A stretch of DNA of 64,000 bases from Lachnospiraceae bacterium 10-1. GTDB taxonomy: Bacteria > Bacillota > Clostridia > Lachnospirales > Lachnospiraceae. A program made the position numbers and the translations under genes. Every line of letters starts with the position of its first letter. Position 1 is the stretch's first letter. Location of the stretch: the NCBI GenBank assembly GCA_000403495.2, contig KE159810.1, positions 1,012,951 to 1,076,950 on the forward strand, in the 5' to 3' direction. The notes below the pieces were generated by a model. The model was given only the letters and a program-made list of their open reading frames with translations. It did not search any database and was not told the origin of the DNA. This document shows positions 44,894 through 55,275 of the stretch, in pieces.

Positions 44894-47593
44894 ATGAATG
44901 ATTTAAAATTTATTGATGAGCACGGCACTTTTACCATACGTCAGCCGGAAAATACAAGTTATTTATATTTTCCCCTTGCTTCGGAAACAGGCTTAAAGAG
45001 TTCTGTCACTCCAAACCTTGGGGGGGATGCGAAAATTGATCAGGAAACTTTTTTATTGGAACCTGTAAGTTCTGAAAGCCTTCATAATAACCGTTCCTCT
45101 CGAAACTTCTGGTGTGTAATAGATGATATGGGTGTATATTCCGCTACAGGTTCCTCTGCCGAACAGGAAGCTGATAAATTTTCCGATATGCAGGATGACA
45201 GCCGCCTGACTGCCGGATTTATGTGGCAGTCTTTAAAACGCTTCTCCAAAAAATTTCAGTTGGAATCCACCATTACTTCATTTATTCCAAAAGATTCCAA
45301 CGTTGAAATCATGTATATCACCATACAAAATAAATCAGCAAATATTCAGCATTTGACTGCTTACGGTGCTGTTCCAATCTACGGACGTAGCGCAGACAAT
45401 ATACGCGACCACCGCAATGTCACCTCAATGCTCCACCGTATCAAAACAACCCAAAATGGAGTTTTGGTATCCCCCACTATGTCCTTTGATGAAAGAGGCC
45501 ATCTTCCAAATAAAAAAATATATTATGTTATAGGATGTACAGGCAGTCAAGAGCCTCCGGTATGTTTTTACCCTACTGTAGAGAACTTTATTGGTGAAGG
45601 CGGTTCTTATACGCATCCCCGCGCCATATATGAAACGCGCACGGGATATCCTCCTTTATCCAAAGCGGAAGGAAAAGAAGCAATGGGAGCCTTCCGCTTT
45701 GGAAAACTCTCTCTTGCCCCTGGTCAAAAAGTCGATTACATTCTTCTTCTGGGCGTTGAACAGAATGAAGAATCTATAAATAATATTTTTCAAAAATATA
45801 ACAGTACTGAAAAAGTCATAGCAGCTTTAGCCGATACCAAAACCTATTGGCAGGACAAAGTGAATGTAAGTTTTCATACAAGTAATACTACCTTTGACCG
45901 TTTTATGAAATGGATCAGTTTCCAGCCTTTCCTCCGACGATTGTTTGGCTGTTCTTTTCTGCCTCACCATGACTACGGACGCGGCGGCAGAGGATGGCGT
46001 GATTTATGGCAGGACTGTCTTTCTTTACTCTTAATGGAACCTGGCAAGGTCGGACATATGATTGCCATGAACTTTGGCGGGGTACGCATTGATGGAACAA
46101 ACGCCACTATTATAGGAAGCGGAGATGGTAATTTTATAGCTGACCGTAATGGCATTTCCCGTGTATGGATGGATCACGCCCTTTGGCCATTAATGACAAC
46201 AAAGCTTTACATTGACCAGACCGGAGACATCGAAATTTTAAATAAACAGGTTTCCTATTTTAAAGATTCCCAGGTCATGCGTGGAACTGAGATGGATACC
46301 CTTTGGCATCCCGACAGCGGAAATAAACAGTATACATCTGAAAATCATACTTACACCGGAAGTATTCTGGAACATCTTTTAATCCAGCAGCTTACCGCTT
46401 TCTACGAAGTAGGCAGTCATAATATATACAGGCTGCGAGATGCTGACTGGAATGATGCATTAGATATGGCATCTGAACAGGGGGAAAGCGTTGCCTTTAC
46501 CTGTGCCTATGCCGGCAACTTGTTGGATCTGGCATCCCTGATCCGCCTTTTAGATAGCTATTCTTCCAATCATACCGCTACTCTTCTGGAAGAAATTACA
46601 ATTTTGCTGAATGATGAACCGGGCCTTTACGACTGCGTATCAAAAAAGCAGGATATATTAACAGAATATTCTAACAAATGCAGACATAGTGTCAGCGGCA
46701 GACGTACTTCTTTTTCCCTCCAGTTTCTCGCTGCAAATTTAACTGAAAAAGCAAACTGGATAATGGAACATATAAAAGCCCATGAATGGATTGAAATATC
46801 TGAAAATGAAGGCTGGTTTAACAGCTACTACGATAATCATGGCTGCACTGTTGAAGGCATTTTTGAAAACAATGTACGAATGATGTTAACCGGTCAGGTT
46901 TTTTCCATTATGAGCGGTGTAGCCGAACAATCGCAAATTAAAAAAATAGTAAAAAGCGCTGACTGCCATCTTTATCAGAAGGACATCGGCGGATACCGCC
47001 TGAATACAGATTTTCATGAATTGAAATTTGATATGGGGCGCATGTTTGGATTTGCCTATGGCGAAAAAGAAAACGGAGCCGTATTTTCGCATATGACTGT
47101 TATGTTTGCAAATGCACTTTACCGCCGGGGGTTTGCAAAAGAAGGATGGAAAGCTTTAATATCACTTGCCAACACCGCCTTAGATTTTGATACCAGCCGC
47201 ATATACCCGGGTATTCCCGAATATTTCCGCTCTGACGGACGTGGAATGTATCACTATCTGACCGGTGCCGCAAGCTGGTATATGATGACCATGATTACGG
47301 AAGTTTTTGGCATACGCGGGCAAAATGGAAACCTTATTTTATATCCAAAACTTCTGGCTGAGCAGTTTGATGAAAAAAATCTGGCTTCCATTACAATTCC
47401 TTTTGCTGATAAATATTTTTGCATTGTCTATGAAAATAAAAACTGCAAGGACTTTGGCGATTACACCATAGGTTCTGCTATCTGTGATAAAGCAAATCTC
47501 GTTATAGACAATAAATCTTTTATCACATTGCCTCTTAAAATGCTTACCGGGCTGTCTGATGAACCACATACAATTTTTGTGCAGCTTATTTAA
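44894..47593 (+). CDS. GH94-family disaccharide/oligosaccharide phosphorylase (long form)
   Basis: This 899-residue enzyme cleaves a beta-glucoside with phosphate to give alpha-glucose-1-phosphate. The catalytic region is in RDADWNDALDM, with Asp as general acid, and GRGGRGWRDLWQD marks the GH94 (alpha/alpha)6 barrel. Length and the latter motif resemble laminaribiose or beta-1,2-oligoglucan phosphorylases more than cellobiose phosphorylase. Position opposite a sugar importer supports uptake followed by phosphorolysis. GAAAGGAGC precedes the start. Confidence 0.85.
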   Translation: MNDLKFIDEHGTFTIRQPENTSYLYFPLASETGLKSSVTPNLGGDAKIDQETFLLEPVSSESLHNNRSSRNFWCVIDDMGVYSATGSSAEQEADKFSDMQDDSRLTAGFMWQSLKRFSKKFQLESTITSFIPKDSNVEIMYITIQNKSANIQHLTAYGAVPIYGRSADNIRDHRNVTSMLHRIKTTQNGVLVSPTMSFDERGHLPNKKIYYVIGCTGSQEPPVCFYPTVENFIGEGGSYTHPRAIYETRTGYPPLSKAEGKEAMGAFRFGKLSLAPGQKVDYILLLGVEQNEESINNIFQKYNSTEKVIAALADTKTYWQDKVNVSFHTSNTTFDRFMKWISFQPFLRRLFGCSFLPHHDYGRGGRGWRDLWQDCLSLLLMEPGKVGHMIAMNFGGVRIDGTNATIIGSGDGNFIADRNGISRVWMDHALWPLMTTKLYIDQTGDIEILNKQVSYFKDSQVMRGTEMDTLWHPDSGNKQYTSENHTYTGSILEHLLIQQLTAFYEVGSHNIYRLRDADWNDALDMASEQGESVAFTCAYAGNLLDLASLIRLLDSYSSNHTATLLEEITILLNDEPGLYDCVSKKQDILTEYSNKCRHSVSGRRTSFSLQFLAANLTEKANWIMEHIKAHEWIEISENEGWFNSYYDNHGCTVEGIFENNVRMMLTGQVFSIMSGVAEQSQIKKIVKSADCHLYQKDIGGYRLNTDFHELKFDMGRMFGFAYGEKENGAVFSHMTVMFANALYRRGFAKEGWKALISLANTALDFDTSRIYPGIPEYFRSDGRGMYHYLTGAASWYMMTMITEVFGIRGQNGNLILYPKLLAEQFDEKNLASITIPFADKYFCIVYENKNCKDFGDYTIGSAICDKANLVIDNKSFITLPLKMLTGLSDEPHTIFVQLI

Positions 47594-47641
47594 AGCATCT
47601 TTATTTAACAATAAAATTATAGAAAGGAAATAAACATAAAA

Positions 47642-50053
47642 ATGAAATATGGTTATTTTGACGATTTAAATCAGGAATATATAATTAACCGGCCAGATAC
47701 GCCAACACCCTGGGTTAATTATTTAGGCTCTCCCGAATATGGCGCAATTATCTCCAATAACGCAGGTGGCTACAGCTTTGCAAAATCAGGCGCAAACGGA
47801 AGAATACTGCGCTACGTTTTCAACCAATTTGACCAACCGGGAAGATATCTGTATATCCGCGACAACGAATCACAGGATTATTGGTCTGCTTCCTGGCAGC
47901 CAGTCGGTAAAGACCTGAATAAATATAAAAGCAAATGTCATCATGGACTTGGCTATACAAAAATGACTGCCGAATACAGTGGAATTACTTCCAGCGCACT
48001 ATACTACGTTCCTTTAGACAAATCCTATGAGGTATGGGCGTTAACCGTAACTAACCAGTCCAAACACATAAGAAACCTGACGTTGACCGGCTACGCTGAA
48101 TTTACCAATCACAGCAACTATGAACAAGATCAGGTCAATTTGCAGTACTCCTTATTTATTTCTAAAACATTATTTGATAAAAACCGCATTATACAGCAAA
48201 TTCATGGCAATCTGGATGCGATTCCAACTCATGAAAAGATTGATGAGAAAAATGTAACAGAACGCTTTTTTGGTCTCGTTGGCGCCGAAGTTTCTTCCTA
48301 TTGTGGTGACAAAGAACATTTTCTTGGAAAATATCATGGATACCAAAACCCACAGGGTATTTCATCAGGAAATCTGGGCAATGTAACCAGCTATAACGAA
48401 AATTCCTGTGGGGCTCTTTCCTGTACGATTGCCTTAGCTGCGGGTGAAACAAAAACAATCCTTTTCCTGCTCGGTCCAAACTCTTCCTCTGAAGCCGAGG
48501 CTATTATGAAAACTTATGCCAACCCATCAGAAAATATTAAAAGTGAAATCCTGGAAATCAAAAAAAGCTGGATGGAAAAACTTAAACACCTAAAAGTAAA
48601 CACTCCCAGCTCTGAATTCAACACAATGGTAAATACGTGGAACGCCTATAACTGCTTTATGACCTTTATCTGGTCACGCGCTGCCTCCTTTATTTACTGT
48701 GGGCTGCGCAACGGTTATGGATATCGTGATACCGTGCAGGATATTCAGGGTATTATTCACCTTGCACCTGAAATGGCCTTAGAAAAAATACGTTTTATGC
48801 TTTCGGCCCAGGTAAATAACGGTGCCGGCCTTCCTCTGGTTAAATTTACACACAATCCCGGGTATGAAGATACGCCGGACGATGCCTCATACAGAGAGCA
48901 GACCGGCCATCCGGCATACCGCGCCGATGACGCATTATGGCTTTTTCCAACAATTTACAAATATATTGCAGAAACGGGTAACGTGGAATTTCTTGATGAA
49001 ATCCTTCCATTTGCAAATAAAGAAGAAGGCAGCGTTTATGAACACTTAAAACGTGCAATTCAGTTTTCCCTTGATCATCTTGGTTCGCATGATTTACCGG
49101 CAGGGCTTTATGCTGACTGGAATGACTGCCTTCGCTTAGGTGCGAATGGGGAATCCACCTTTGTCGCAATGCAGTTTTTCTACGCAATGACAATTATGAA
49201 AAAATTCTCTGAATATAAAGGGGATATGAAATACACTGAATATATATCTCAGCGTCAGACGTTGTTAGAAAAAACTATGCAGGAATTATGTTGGGATGAG
49301 GATCGATTTATACGTGGTTTTACAGAAACCGGAGAAAGAGTAGGCACACGGGAAAATGTGGAAGCCAGCCTTTGGCTAAACCCACAAAGCTGGGCTGTTA
49401 TCAGCGGTCTTGCCACCTCAGAACAGGCAGATACCATACTTGAAAATGTTTATCAGAAATTGAATACAAATTATGGCGCACTCCTAATGAATCCTCCTTA
49501 TCATGCACATGCTTTTGATGGTGCTCTTGCTGTCATATATAATCAGGGAACAAAAGAAAATGCCGGTATATTTTCACAGTCTCAAGGCTGGCTTATTCTG
49601 GCTGAAGCCATAAGCGGGCATGGCGAACGTGCTTTTACCTACTTTATGGAAAATGCACCGGCTGCTCAAAATGACTATGCCGAAATACGTCGTCTGGAAC
49701 CCTACTGTTATGGACAATTCACAGAAGGAACTGCCAGTATCCATCACGGCCGCTCACACGTACATTGGCTGACAGGAACCGCCTCAACCGTTATGGTTGG
49801 ATGCGTTGAAGGCATTCTTGGACTGCGTCCTGACATGAATGGAATCAAACTCTCCCCAGCAATTCCAAAATGCTGGACTCACTTTGAAATTGATAAAGAC
49901 TTCCGTGGGAAACATCTCCATATTCTTGTAGATAATCCCAACCAACGAGAATCCGGTTACGAGCTGTTAACCTTAAACGGAAAACCCCTCACCGAAAATT
50001 ATATTCCTTTTAACTCTCTGAAAGAAACAAATGAAATTTATATGCTTCTTTAA
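47642..50053 (+). CDS. GH94-family cellobiose/chitobiose-type phosphorylase
   Basis: This 803-residue enzyme starts MKYGYFDDLNQEYIINRPDTPTPWVNYLGSPEYG and contains the GH94 general acid in GLYADWNDCLRLG, as in cellobiose and N,N'-diacetylchitobiose phosphorylases. Near the C-terminus HGRSHVHWLTGTAS binds phosphate. It follows the long GH94 gene by 48 bp. Two different phosphorylases suggest either two linkages or long and short chains. The exact disaccharide is unknown. Confidence 0.88.
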   Translation: MKYGYFDDLNQEYIINRPDTPTPWVNYLGSPEYGAIISNNAGGYSFAKSGANGRILRYVFNQFDQPGRYLYIRDNESQDYWSASWQPVGKDLNKYKSKCHHGLGYTKMTAEYSGITSSALYYVPLDKSYEVWALTVTNQSKHIRNLTLTGYAEFTNHSNYEQDQVNLQYSLFISKTLFDKNRIIQQIHGNLDAIPTHEKIDEKNVTERFFGLVGAEVSSYCGDKEHFLGKYHGYQNPQGISSGNLGNVTSYNENSCGALSCTIALAAGETKTILFLLGPNSSSEAEAIMKTYANPSENIKSEILEIKKSWMEKLKHLKVNTPSSEFNTMVNTWNAYNCFMTFIWSRAASFIYCGLRNGYGYRDTVQDIQGIIHLAPEMALEKIRFMLSAQVNNGAGLPLVKFTHNPGYEDTPDDASYREQTGHPAYRADDALWLFPTIYKYIAETGNVEFLDEILPFANKEEGSVYEHLKRAIQFSLDHLGSHDLPAGLYADWNDCLRLGANGESTFVAMQFFYAMTIMKKFSEYKGDMKYTEYISQRQTLLEKTMQELCWDEDRFIRGFTETGERVGTRENVEASLWLNPQSWAVISGLATSEQADTILENVYQKLNTNYGALLMNPPYHAHAFDGALAVIYNQGTKENAGIFSQSQGWLILAEAISGHGERAFTYFMENAPAAQNDYAEIRRLEPYCYGQFTEGTASIHHGRSHVHWLTGTASTVMVGCVEGILGLRPDMNGIKLSPAIPKCWTHFEIDKDFRGKHLHILVDNPNQRESGYELLTLNGKPLTENYIPFNSLKETNEIYMLL

Positions 50054-50063
50054 AAGTATTTTT

Positions 50064-50098
50064 AAGGCGCCGCATAACGACGCCTTTTTATTTTTTCT
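50064..50098 (+). terminator. Bidirectional terminator after the GH94 genes
   Basis: AAGGCG (50064-50069) pairs with CGCCTT (50081-50086), followed by TTTATTTTTTC. It also ends the convergent AraC-like gene. Confidence 0.8.
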
Positions 50099-50867
50099 TT
50101 GCTGTATCCAAATCCTCTATCCCGATATCCCAATGTACCAGATGATTTAAATCCCGGAATTTTTTTGGCGTCATACCTACAATATCACGAAACTGTTGTA
50201 TAAAATGACTCTGTGAAGAAAAAGAAAGCCTGTTTGCAATATCAATCAGTGAATAATCACTATATTTTAACAAGTTCTTAGCTATTTCAATCTTCTGCCC
50301 GCGTATATACGTACTGACCGAATCTCCGGTTTCTTTTTTAAATAACCGGGAAAGGTAGCTGGCTGACACCCCTAATTCATCTGCCAGTTCTTCTACTGTT
50401 ATACGCTCTTTTATATGAGCATAAATATATTCTTTGCAAAGATTGATATGTTTAGAACCCGTATCTCCGCGGCAGATTTTACGCATCTTCTCTGCATAGT
50501 CCACCACCATTTCGTCATGCAGATTTTTTACGCCCTGCGTAGTATGAATATCATCTAATTGCTGAATATAAAAATCGCTCATTCGGAAAGCCTGTTCCAG
50601 CTCCATTCCTTTCTGCCTGCATAGTCGTGTCACCATCGCAGTTGTAATCACAAAATGATACTTTAGATTCGTTACCGGATTCCTTGATAAAACGCCTACG
50701 CCTTCACTGTCTAAAAATCTTTCCTGTTCACAGTTCTTTTTCACCTCATCTACTTCACCGTTTACTATTGTCTGATAAAATAAAAACTCCTCTGTCGGCT
50801 CCCTATGCTCTACCTCATCAATTTCATCGTCCGCCTCTAACAAAAGCCATGCATTTTGATAGCCCAT
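50088..50867 (-). CDS. AraC-family regulator
   Basis: This 259-residue regulator has an N-terminal all-helical domain (about 20-150, YQTIVNGEVDEVKKNCEQ) as in YesN-like proteins, and a C-terminal AraC double helix-turn-helix (ITVEELADELGVSASYLSRLFKKETGDSVSTYIRGQKIEIAKNLLKYSDYSLIDIANRLSFSSQSHFIQQFRDIVGMTPKKFRD). ATG 50867 follows AAAGGAGGGG; a longer reading is less likely. It is a candidate regulator of the GH94 locus. Confidence 0.9.
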   Translation of the reverse strand: MGYQNAWLLLEADDEIDEVEHREPTEEFLFYQTIVNGEVDEVKKNCEQERFLDSEGVGVLSRNPVTNLKYHFVITTAMVTRLCRQKGMELEQAFRMSDFYIQQLDDIHTTQGVKNLHDEMVVDYAEKMRKICRGDTGSKHINLCKEYIYAHIKERITVEELADELGVSASYLSRLFKKETGDSVSTYIRGQKIEIAKNLLKYSDYSLIDIANRLSFSSQSHFIQQFRDIVGMTPKKFRDLNHLVHWDIGIEDLDTAKKK

Positions 50868-51143
50868 AGCCCCTCCTTTTCCAATCAACATTTCCGGTAC
50901 TTGTCAAGTATAGCTGACAATACAGCCTCTCCTATTACCACTATATCATTGGCATCTTAAATAAACAACCTGTTATTTAAAATACACGCAAAGACCTGAA
51001 AATATCTATTTATCTTGCAATTACCCACCCTATATTTTATTTTAAATATAAAAGCCTGGCACACCAGACAAGCCAACAGTTCATGTATTACAAAATTGAG
51101 GGATCGCACAGGCTGAATATTTTCATCAAAGGAGACTCACCTA

Positions 51144-52058
51144 ATGGATATTCATTCTTTAAAAGAAAACACCAGACATGGCACAGTAACCTTCCCCCTT
51201 GCTTTATACAAATGGCATGGCGGCAGCGACTGGAAAGTGCCCCTTCACTGGCATGATGAAACGGAATTTATTTATCTGAAAAAAGGCGCTTTCACTGCAT
51301 GGCTGAATACAAAAGAGCTTCATGTTGTAGCACCGGCAATTATGTGTATTCATGCAGGGGAGCTTCATTCCCTGACTTTAAGCGCTGATTCAGATGAAAG
51401 CGCTATTGTCTTTCATCTGAATATCTTAAGCTTCGAGCATTATGACTCTATTCAGGCCAAGCTGATACGTCCTCTTATGGATGGCCGCCTTCGAATGCCC
51501 TTTCTTATCAACCATGCAGAACCTGTTTTCCCGGATATAAAAAACTGTTATGAAAGCATGGAGCAAAAAATGGAAGAAATGAGTTCCTGCGGTGCAGAAA
51601 ATGAAATCATAAAAACCACCGCCTACCTGCAGATCAAATCCCTTCTTTTTCATATGCTTTCCATTCTCTATAAAAATGAATATCTTTTAAGCAAGAAAAG
51701 TATACCTGCCCAAAATGAGCACCAGATTGAAAATTTGAAAAAAGTACTTTCTTATATCAAGGAAAATTATTCTTCTCCTATTCGCATAGAAGAACTAGCT
51801 TCACTGATCAATCTAAACGCCCAATATTTTTGCAGATACTTTAAAGAAAATATTGGGAAAACTGCTACGGAATATATAAATGAAATCCGTATAGAAAAAG
51901 CGGCGGAAGCCTTAATTGAAACAAATAAAAAGATCATAACAATTGCACAGGATACAGGCTTTGACAATATTGGTTATTTTATCCGCAGATTTAAAAAGGA
52001 AAAAGGAGTTACTCCTTCCGAATATCGAAAGAATATTCCTTCTTCCAACACAGATTAG
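51144..52058 (+). CDS. AraC-family regulator with cupin domain
   Basis: This 304-residue regulator has an N-terminal cupin sensor (VPLHWHDETEFIYLKKGAFTAWL, His-containing barrel, about 25-110) and C-terminal helix-turn-helix pair (PIRIEELASLINLNAQYFCRYFKENIGKTATEYINEIRIEKAAEALIETNKKIITIAQDTGFDNIGYFIRRFKKEKGVTPSEYRKN). It differs from the neighbour in its sensor. Probably controls one of the sugar clusters on either side. Confidence 0.9.
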   Translation: MDIHSLKENTRHGTVTFPLALYKWHGGSDWKVPLHWHDETEFIYLKKGAFTAWLNTKELHVVAPAIMCIHAGELHSLTLSADSDESAIVFHLNILSFEHYDSIQAKLIRPLMDGRLRMPFLINHAEPVFPDIKNCYESMEQKMEEMSSCGAENEIIKTTAYLQIKSLLFHMLSILYKNEYLLSKKSIPAQNEHQIENLKKVLSYIKENYSSPIRIEELASLINLNAQYFCRYFKENIGKTATEYINEIRIEKAAEALIETNKKIITIAQDTGFDNIGYFIRRFKKEKGVTPSEYRKNIPSSNTD

Positions 52059-52176
52059 AGAAATTTTAGAGAAAAAAATGCTATTCTTATCTCCATGATA
52101 CTCTATTTTGCATTCACATGTACCTGGCGCAAACTCATCAGGTATAAAAACAAAAAACATGGGGAGATAACAGCTT

Positions 52177-53112
52177 ATGAAAAGGAAACGACAAAGGAAA
52201 TTAAAATGCATACGCATTTTATCCATGATAATTATTTTAGGAGGGCTTCTATCCATCTTAACCTTAAAATTGTATGTAAATGCTTCTGATGGTTCTGAAA
52301 TTGTTATTTTTAAATATGATAAAGAAGTTTCAGAAGCGACTGCTTATGGAGAGCCCGTTTATGATGAATCTTTATATCAGATAGTAGAAAGTTCAGAAGG
52401 TTCTCCTATTGTAAAAGACGTCCGTCTCGATACGGATGTGGAAAGCAAACTGTCCCTTCTTGCTGCTGAAGATGAAGAAATTGCTCAGATTTATGCCGAT
52501 AAAAACAGCTATCCGGAAGAACTGCTGACCGCTCTTGCCAACAATCCGGAGTTGAAGGAATTTGTAAAAGGGTACTTGGCTTCTGACGGTACGGCGAAGG
52601 CCGGATTAAATGAGGAAGAACTTTCCCAGGACTTTCCCCTGCTTTTGCAATGGGACAGCCGATGGGGATATGTTCCTTATGGAAAAACCAATATCGGCAT
52701 TTCCGGCTGTGGCCCAACCTGTATGGCTATGGTAATTTTTTCTCTTACCAGAGATGCATCCGCTACTCCTGACGCCCTTGCATCATACAGCATGAAAAAT
52801 GGTTACTATTCCCAGGGTGCCGGCACTTCCTGGCTCTTTATGACAGATGCTGCAAAAGCCTACGGTCTCAACGCCAAAGAACTGGGGCTGGATGAAGAAT
52901 CTATGAAAAGCTATCTTGATTCAGGACGCCCCATCATCTGTGCCATGCGCCCAGGCGATTTTACCACTATGGGACATTTTATTATGATTTATGGATATGA
53001 CAAAGATGGTTTTCTTATCAATGATCCCAACAGCCGGGAACGCAGCAGCAGACATTGGGACTTTGACACCCTCCATTACCAGATCAAAAATCTTTGGGGA
53101 TATTATATTTAA
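52177..53112 (+). CDS. Membrane-anchored C39-like peptidase
   Basis: This 311-residue protein has an N-terminal anchor (about 9-30) and a C-terminal C39-like cysteine peptidase domain (about 150-311). The catalytic Cys is in GISGCGPTCMAMV, and His in TTMGHFIMIYGYDKDGFLINDPNSR, with Asp/Asn to complete the triad. Similar proteins trim surface or spore coat peptides. GGGGAGA precedes the start. It is not clearly tied to the sugar genes. Confidence 0.82.
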   Translation: MKRKRQRKLKCIRILSMIIILGGLLSILTLKLYVNASDGSEIVIFKYDKEVSEATAYGEPVYDESLYQIVESSEGSPIVKDVRLDTDVESKLSLLAAEDEEIAQIYADKNSYPEELLTALANNPELKEFVKGYLASDGTAKAGLNEEELSQDFPLLLQWDSRWGYVPYGKTNIGISGCGPTCMAMVIFSLTRDASATPDALASYSMKNGYYSQGAGTSWLFMTDAAKAYGLNAKELGLDEESMKSYLDSGRPIICAMRPGDFTTMGHFIMIYGYDKDGFLINDPNSRERSSRHWDFDTLHYQIKNLWGYYI

Positions 53113-53300
53113 AGTATTTTATGAAAATCAAATATCCTTTTACAATATTTTATATATATCAGATAGCAGATTTTAAGTCAAAATAGTACAATAAATTAGT
53201 CAAATATAAGTAAGAAAACCTCATTTTAGGATAATATAATGTAATTATAATCTTTCAAACACGCGTAGTGAATGAATAATTAAATCAGGGAGGTTTTCTT

Positions 53301-54974
53301 ATGAATAAAAAATGGTGGCACGACAAAGTTGCATATCAAATTTATCCCAAAAGCTTTTATGACACAAATGGAGACGGTATTGGCGACCTAAGAGGCGTTA
53401 TCAGTAAGCTTGATTACTTGAAAGAACTGGGTATCGACATTATCTGGCTTTCCCCCATCTATCAGTCTCCTTTTGTTGATCAGGGATATGACATTTCTGA
53501 TTACTATAAAATTTCTGAATCCTTTGGCACTATGGAAGATTTTGACACCCTGCTTGCGGAAGCCAAAAAAAGAAACATGTATATTGTAATGGATCTGGTG
53601 ATCAACCACTGCTCTGACAAGCATGAATGGTTTCAAAAAGCATTACAGGAGCCGGAAGGAAAATACGGTGATTATTTTTACTTCCGCAAAGGGAAAAACG
53701 GAAACCCTCCCAGCAATTACCGCTCTTATTTTGGCGGAAGCGCTTGGGAAAAGGTACCCGGATCTGACTATTATTATCTCCATATGTTTGCCAAAGAGCA
53801 GCCGGATTTAAACTGGAATAATCCCCAAATGTTAAATGAATTATACACCATGATCAATTGGTGGCTGGAAAAAGGGGTTGCCGGATTCCGCATTGATGCC
53901 ATCATAAACATAAAGAAAGATCCCGCCTTTAAAGATTTTGAGCCGGACGGTCCAGATGGACTTACCAGCATATGGCATATGGTGGAAAGCGTTGAAGGCG
54001 TAGGCGAGCTGCTGGAAGACTTAAAGAAAAACACATTTGAAAAATATCAGGCCTTTACCGTAGCAGAAGTATTTAACATGAAAAAGGATGAATTAGTAGA
54101 ATTTATAGGGGAAAACGGACATTTTTCCACCATGTTTGACTTTTCTGCCCATTCCCTTTCCTTTGGAGAGCATGGCTGGTATGACAGCCAGCCCATCCAA
54201 TTTAAGGATTTTAGAAATGCACTGTTTCACTCCCAGCTTGAATGCCAGGAAGTGGGCTTTCTTGCAAATATCATTGAGAACCATGATGAACCCAGAGGGG
54301 TTAACCGTTATCTGCCGGACTATGCCCGTAATGATGCCGGATTTAAAATGCTTGGAACTGTCAGCATTCTTTTACGGGGCCTTCCCTTTTTATATCAGGG
54401 ACAGGAAATCGGTATGCAAAACTGCCCTATGAGCTCCATTGAAGAATATGATGATATCAGCACGCATGGAGAATATAAGATTGCCATTGAAGCAGGATTG
54501 TCAGGAGAAGAAGCGTTAAAAGTCTGTTATCTAAACAGCCGGGACAATGCAAGAACCCCCATGCAGTGGGATGATAGTGAAAATGCCGGTTTTACCACAG
54601 GTATCCCCTGGCTTAAAGTAAATCCTAACTATACGTCCATTAATGTTGACAGACAACTTACCGATGAAAACTCTGTTCTTTCCTATTACAAAAAGCTGCT
54701 GGCACTTCGTAAATCAGCAGAATATAAAGATGTATTAACTTATGGTACTTTTACTCCTCTTTTTGAAAATGAGGAAAACATATTTGCCTATGAACGGAGG
54801 CTAAATGACAAATCTGTCATAATCCTTGCCAACTTTGGGGATAAAGAAGCTATTCTACATTTTAAAAAGACAGCAACCCTTTCTATTCTGCTGAATAATC
54901 TGGAAAAGGCTTTCATAAAAGAAAATGAAATTACTTTACTCCCATGCCAGGTTATCGTAGCACAATGTAATTAA
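53301..54974 (+). CDS. GH13 alpha-glucosidase / oligo-1,6-glucosidase
   Basis: This 557-residue enzyme hydrolyses alpha-glucosides. The conserved GH13 regions are DLVINHCSDKHEW, the nucleophile D in GVAGFRIDAI, acid E in FTVAEVF, and IIENHDEPR. Ala follows the nucleophile, where oligo-1,6-glucosidases often have Val and maltases have Ala or Thr, so alpha-1,4 or mixed specificity is likely. GGGAGG precedes the start. A 19-bp terminator stem follows. Confidence 0.92.
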   Translation: MNKKWWHDKVAYQIYPKSFYDTNGDGIGDLRGVISKLDYLKELGIDIIWLSPIYQSPFVDQGYDISDYYKISESFGTMEDFDTLLAEAKKRNMYIVMDLVINHCSDKHEWFQKALQEPEGKYGDYFYFRKGKNGNPPSNYRSYFGGSAWEKVPGSDYYYLHMFAKEQPDLNWNNPQMLNELYTMINWWLEKGVAGFRIDAIINIKKDPAFKDFEPDGPDGLTSIWHMVESVEGVGELLEDLKKNTFEKYQAFTVAEVFNMKKDELVEFIGENGHFSTMFDFSAHSLSFGEHGWYDSQPIQFKDFRNALFHSQLECQEVGFLANIIENHDEPRGVNRYLPDYARNDAGFKMLGTVSILLRGLPFLYQGQEIGMQNCPMSSIEEYDDISTHGEYKIAIEAGLSGEEALKVCYLNSRDNARTPMQWDDSENAGFTTGIPWLKVNPNYTSINVDRQLTDENSVLSYYKKLLALRKSAEYKDVLTYGTFTPLFENEENIFAYERRLNDKSVIILANFGDKEAILHFKKTATLSILLNNLEKAFIKENEITLLPCQVIVAQCN

Positions 54975-54983
54975 CTTTACTAG

Positions 54984-55049
54984 TTCAATAAGACAGTCGC
55001 CGCCACAGGCAAAGCATCTTGTGACGGCGACTGTCTTATTGAATTTTAA
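54984..55049 (+). terminator. 19-bp terminator stem after the GH13 gene
   Basis: The perfect 19-bp stem 54984-55002 with 55025-55043 ends in TTTTAATTT. The rest of the gap to 55275 shows no gene and only AT-rich sequence. It can serve both convergent genes. Confidence 0.88.
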
Positions 55050-55275
55050 TTTAGTGATAAAACAAGAACTTTAAAATAGATAACCGCCTCTTGTTGCTAA
55101 ATGTCAATTAGAAAATTGGATATTAAAACGAATTGACCTTAAAATGTTTATGCTTTCATTTATTATAACAAACAGAATAGCATATTGTCAATAAATCATA
55201 TATTCAAAATCGATAAACTAATAACCTCTTTGTCTCACTCTAATATTGAAATTCTTTACTATATAAAATAATCAG

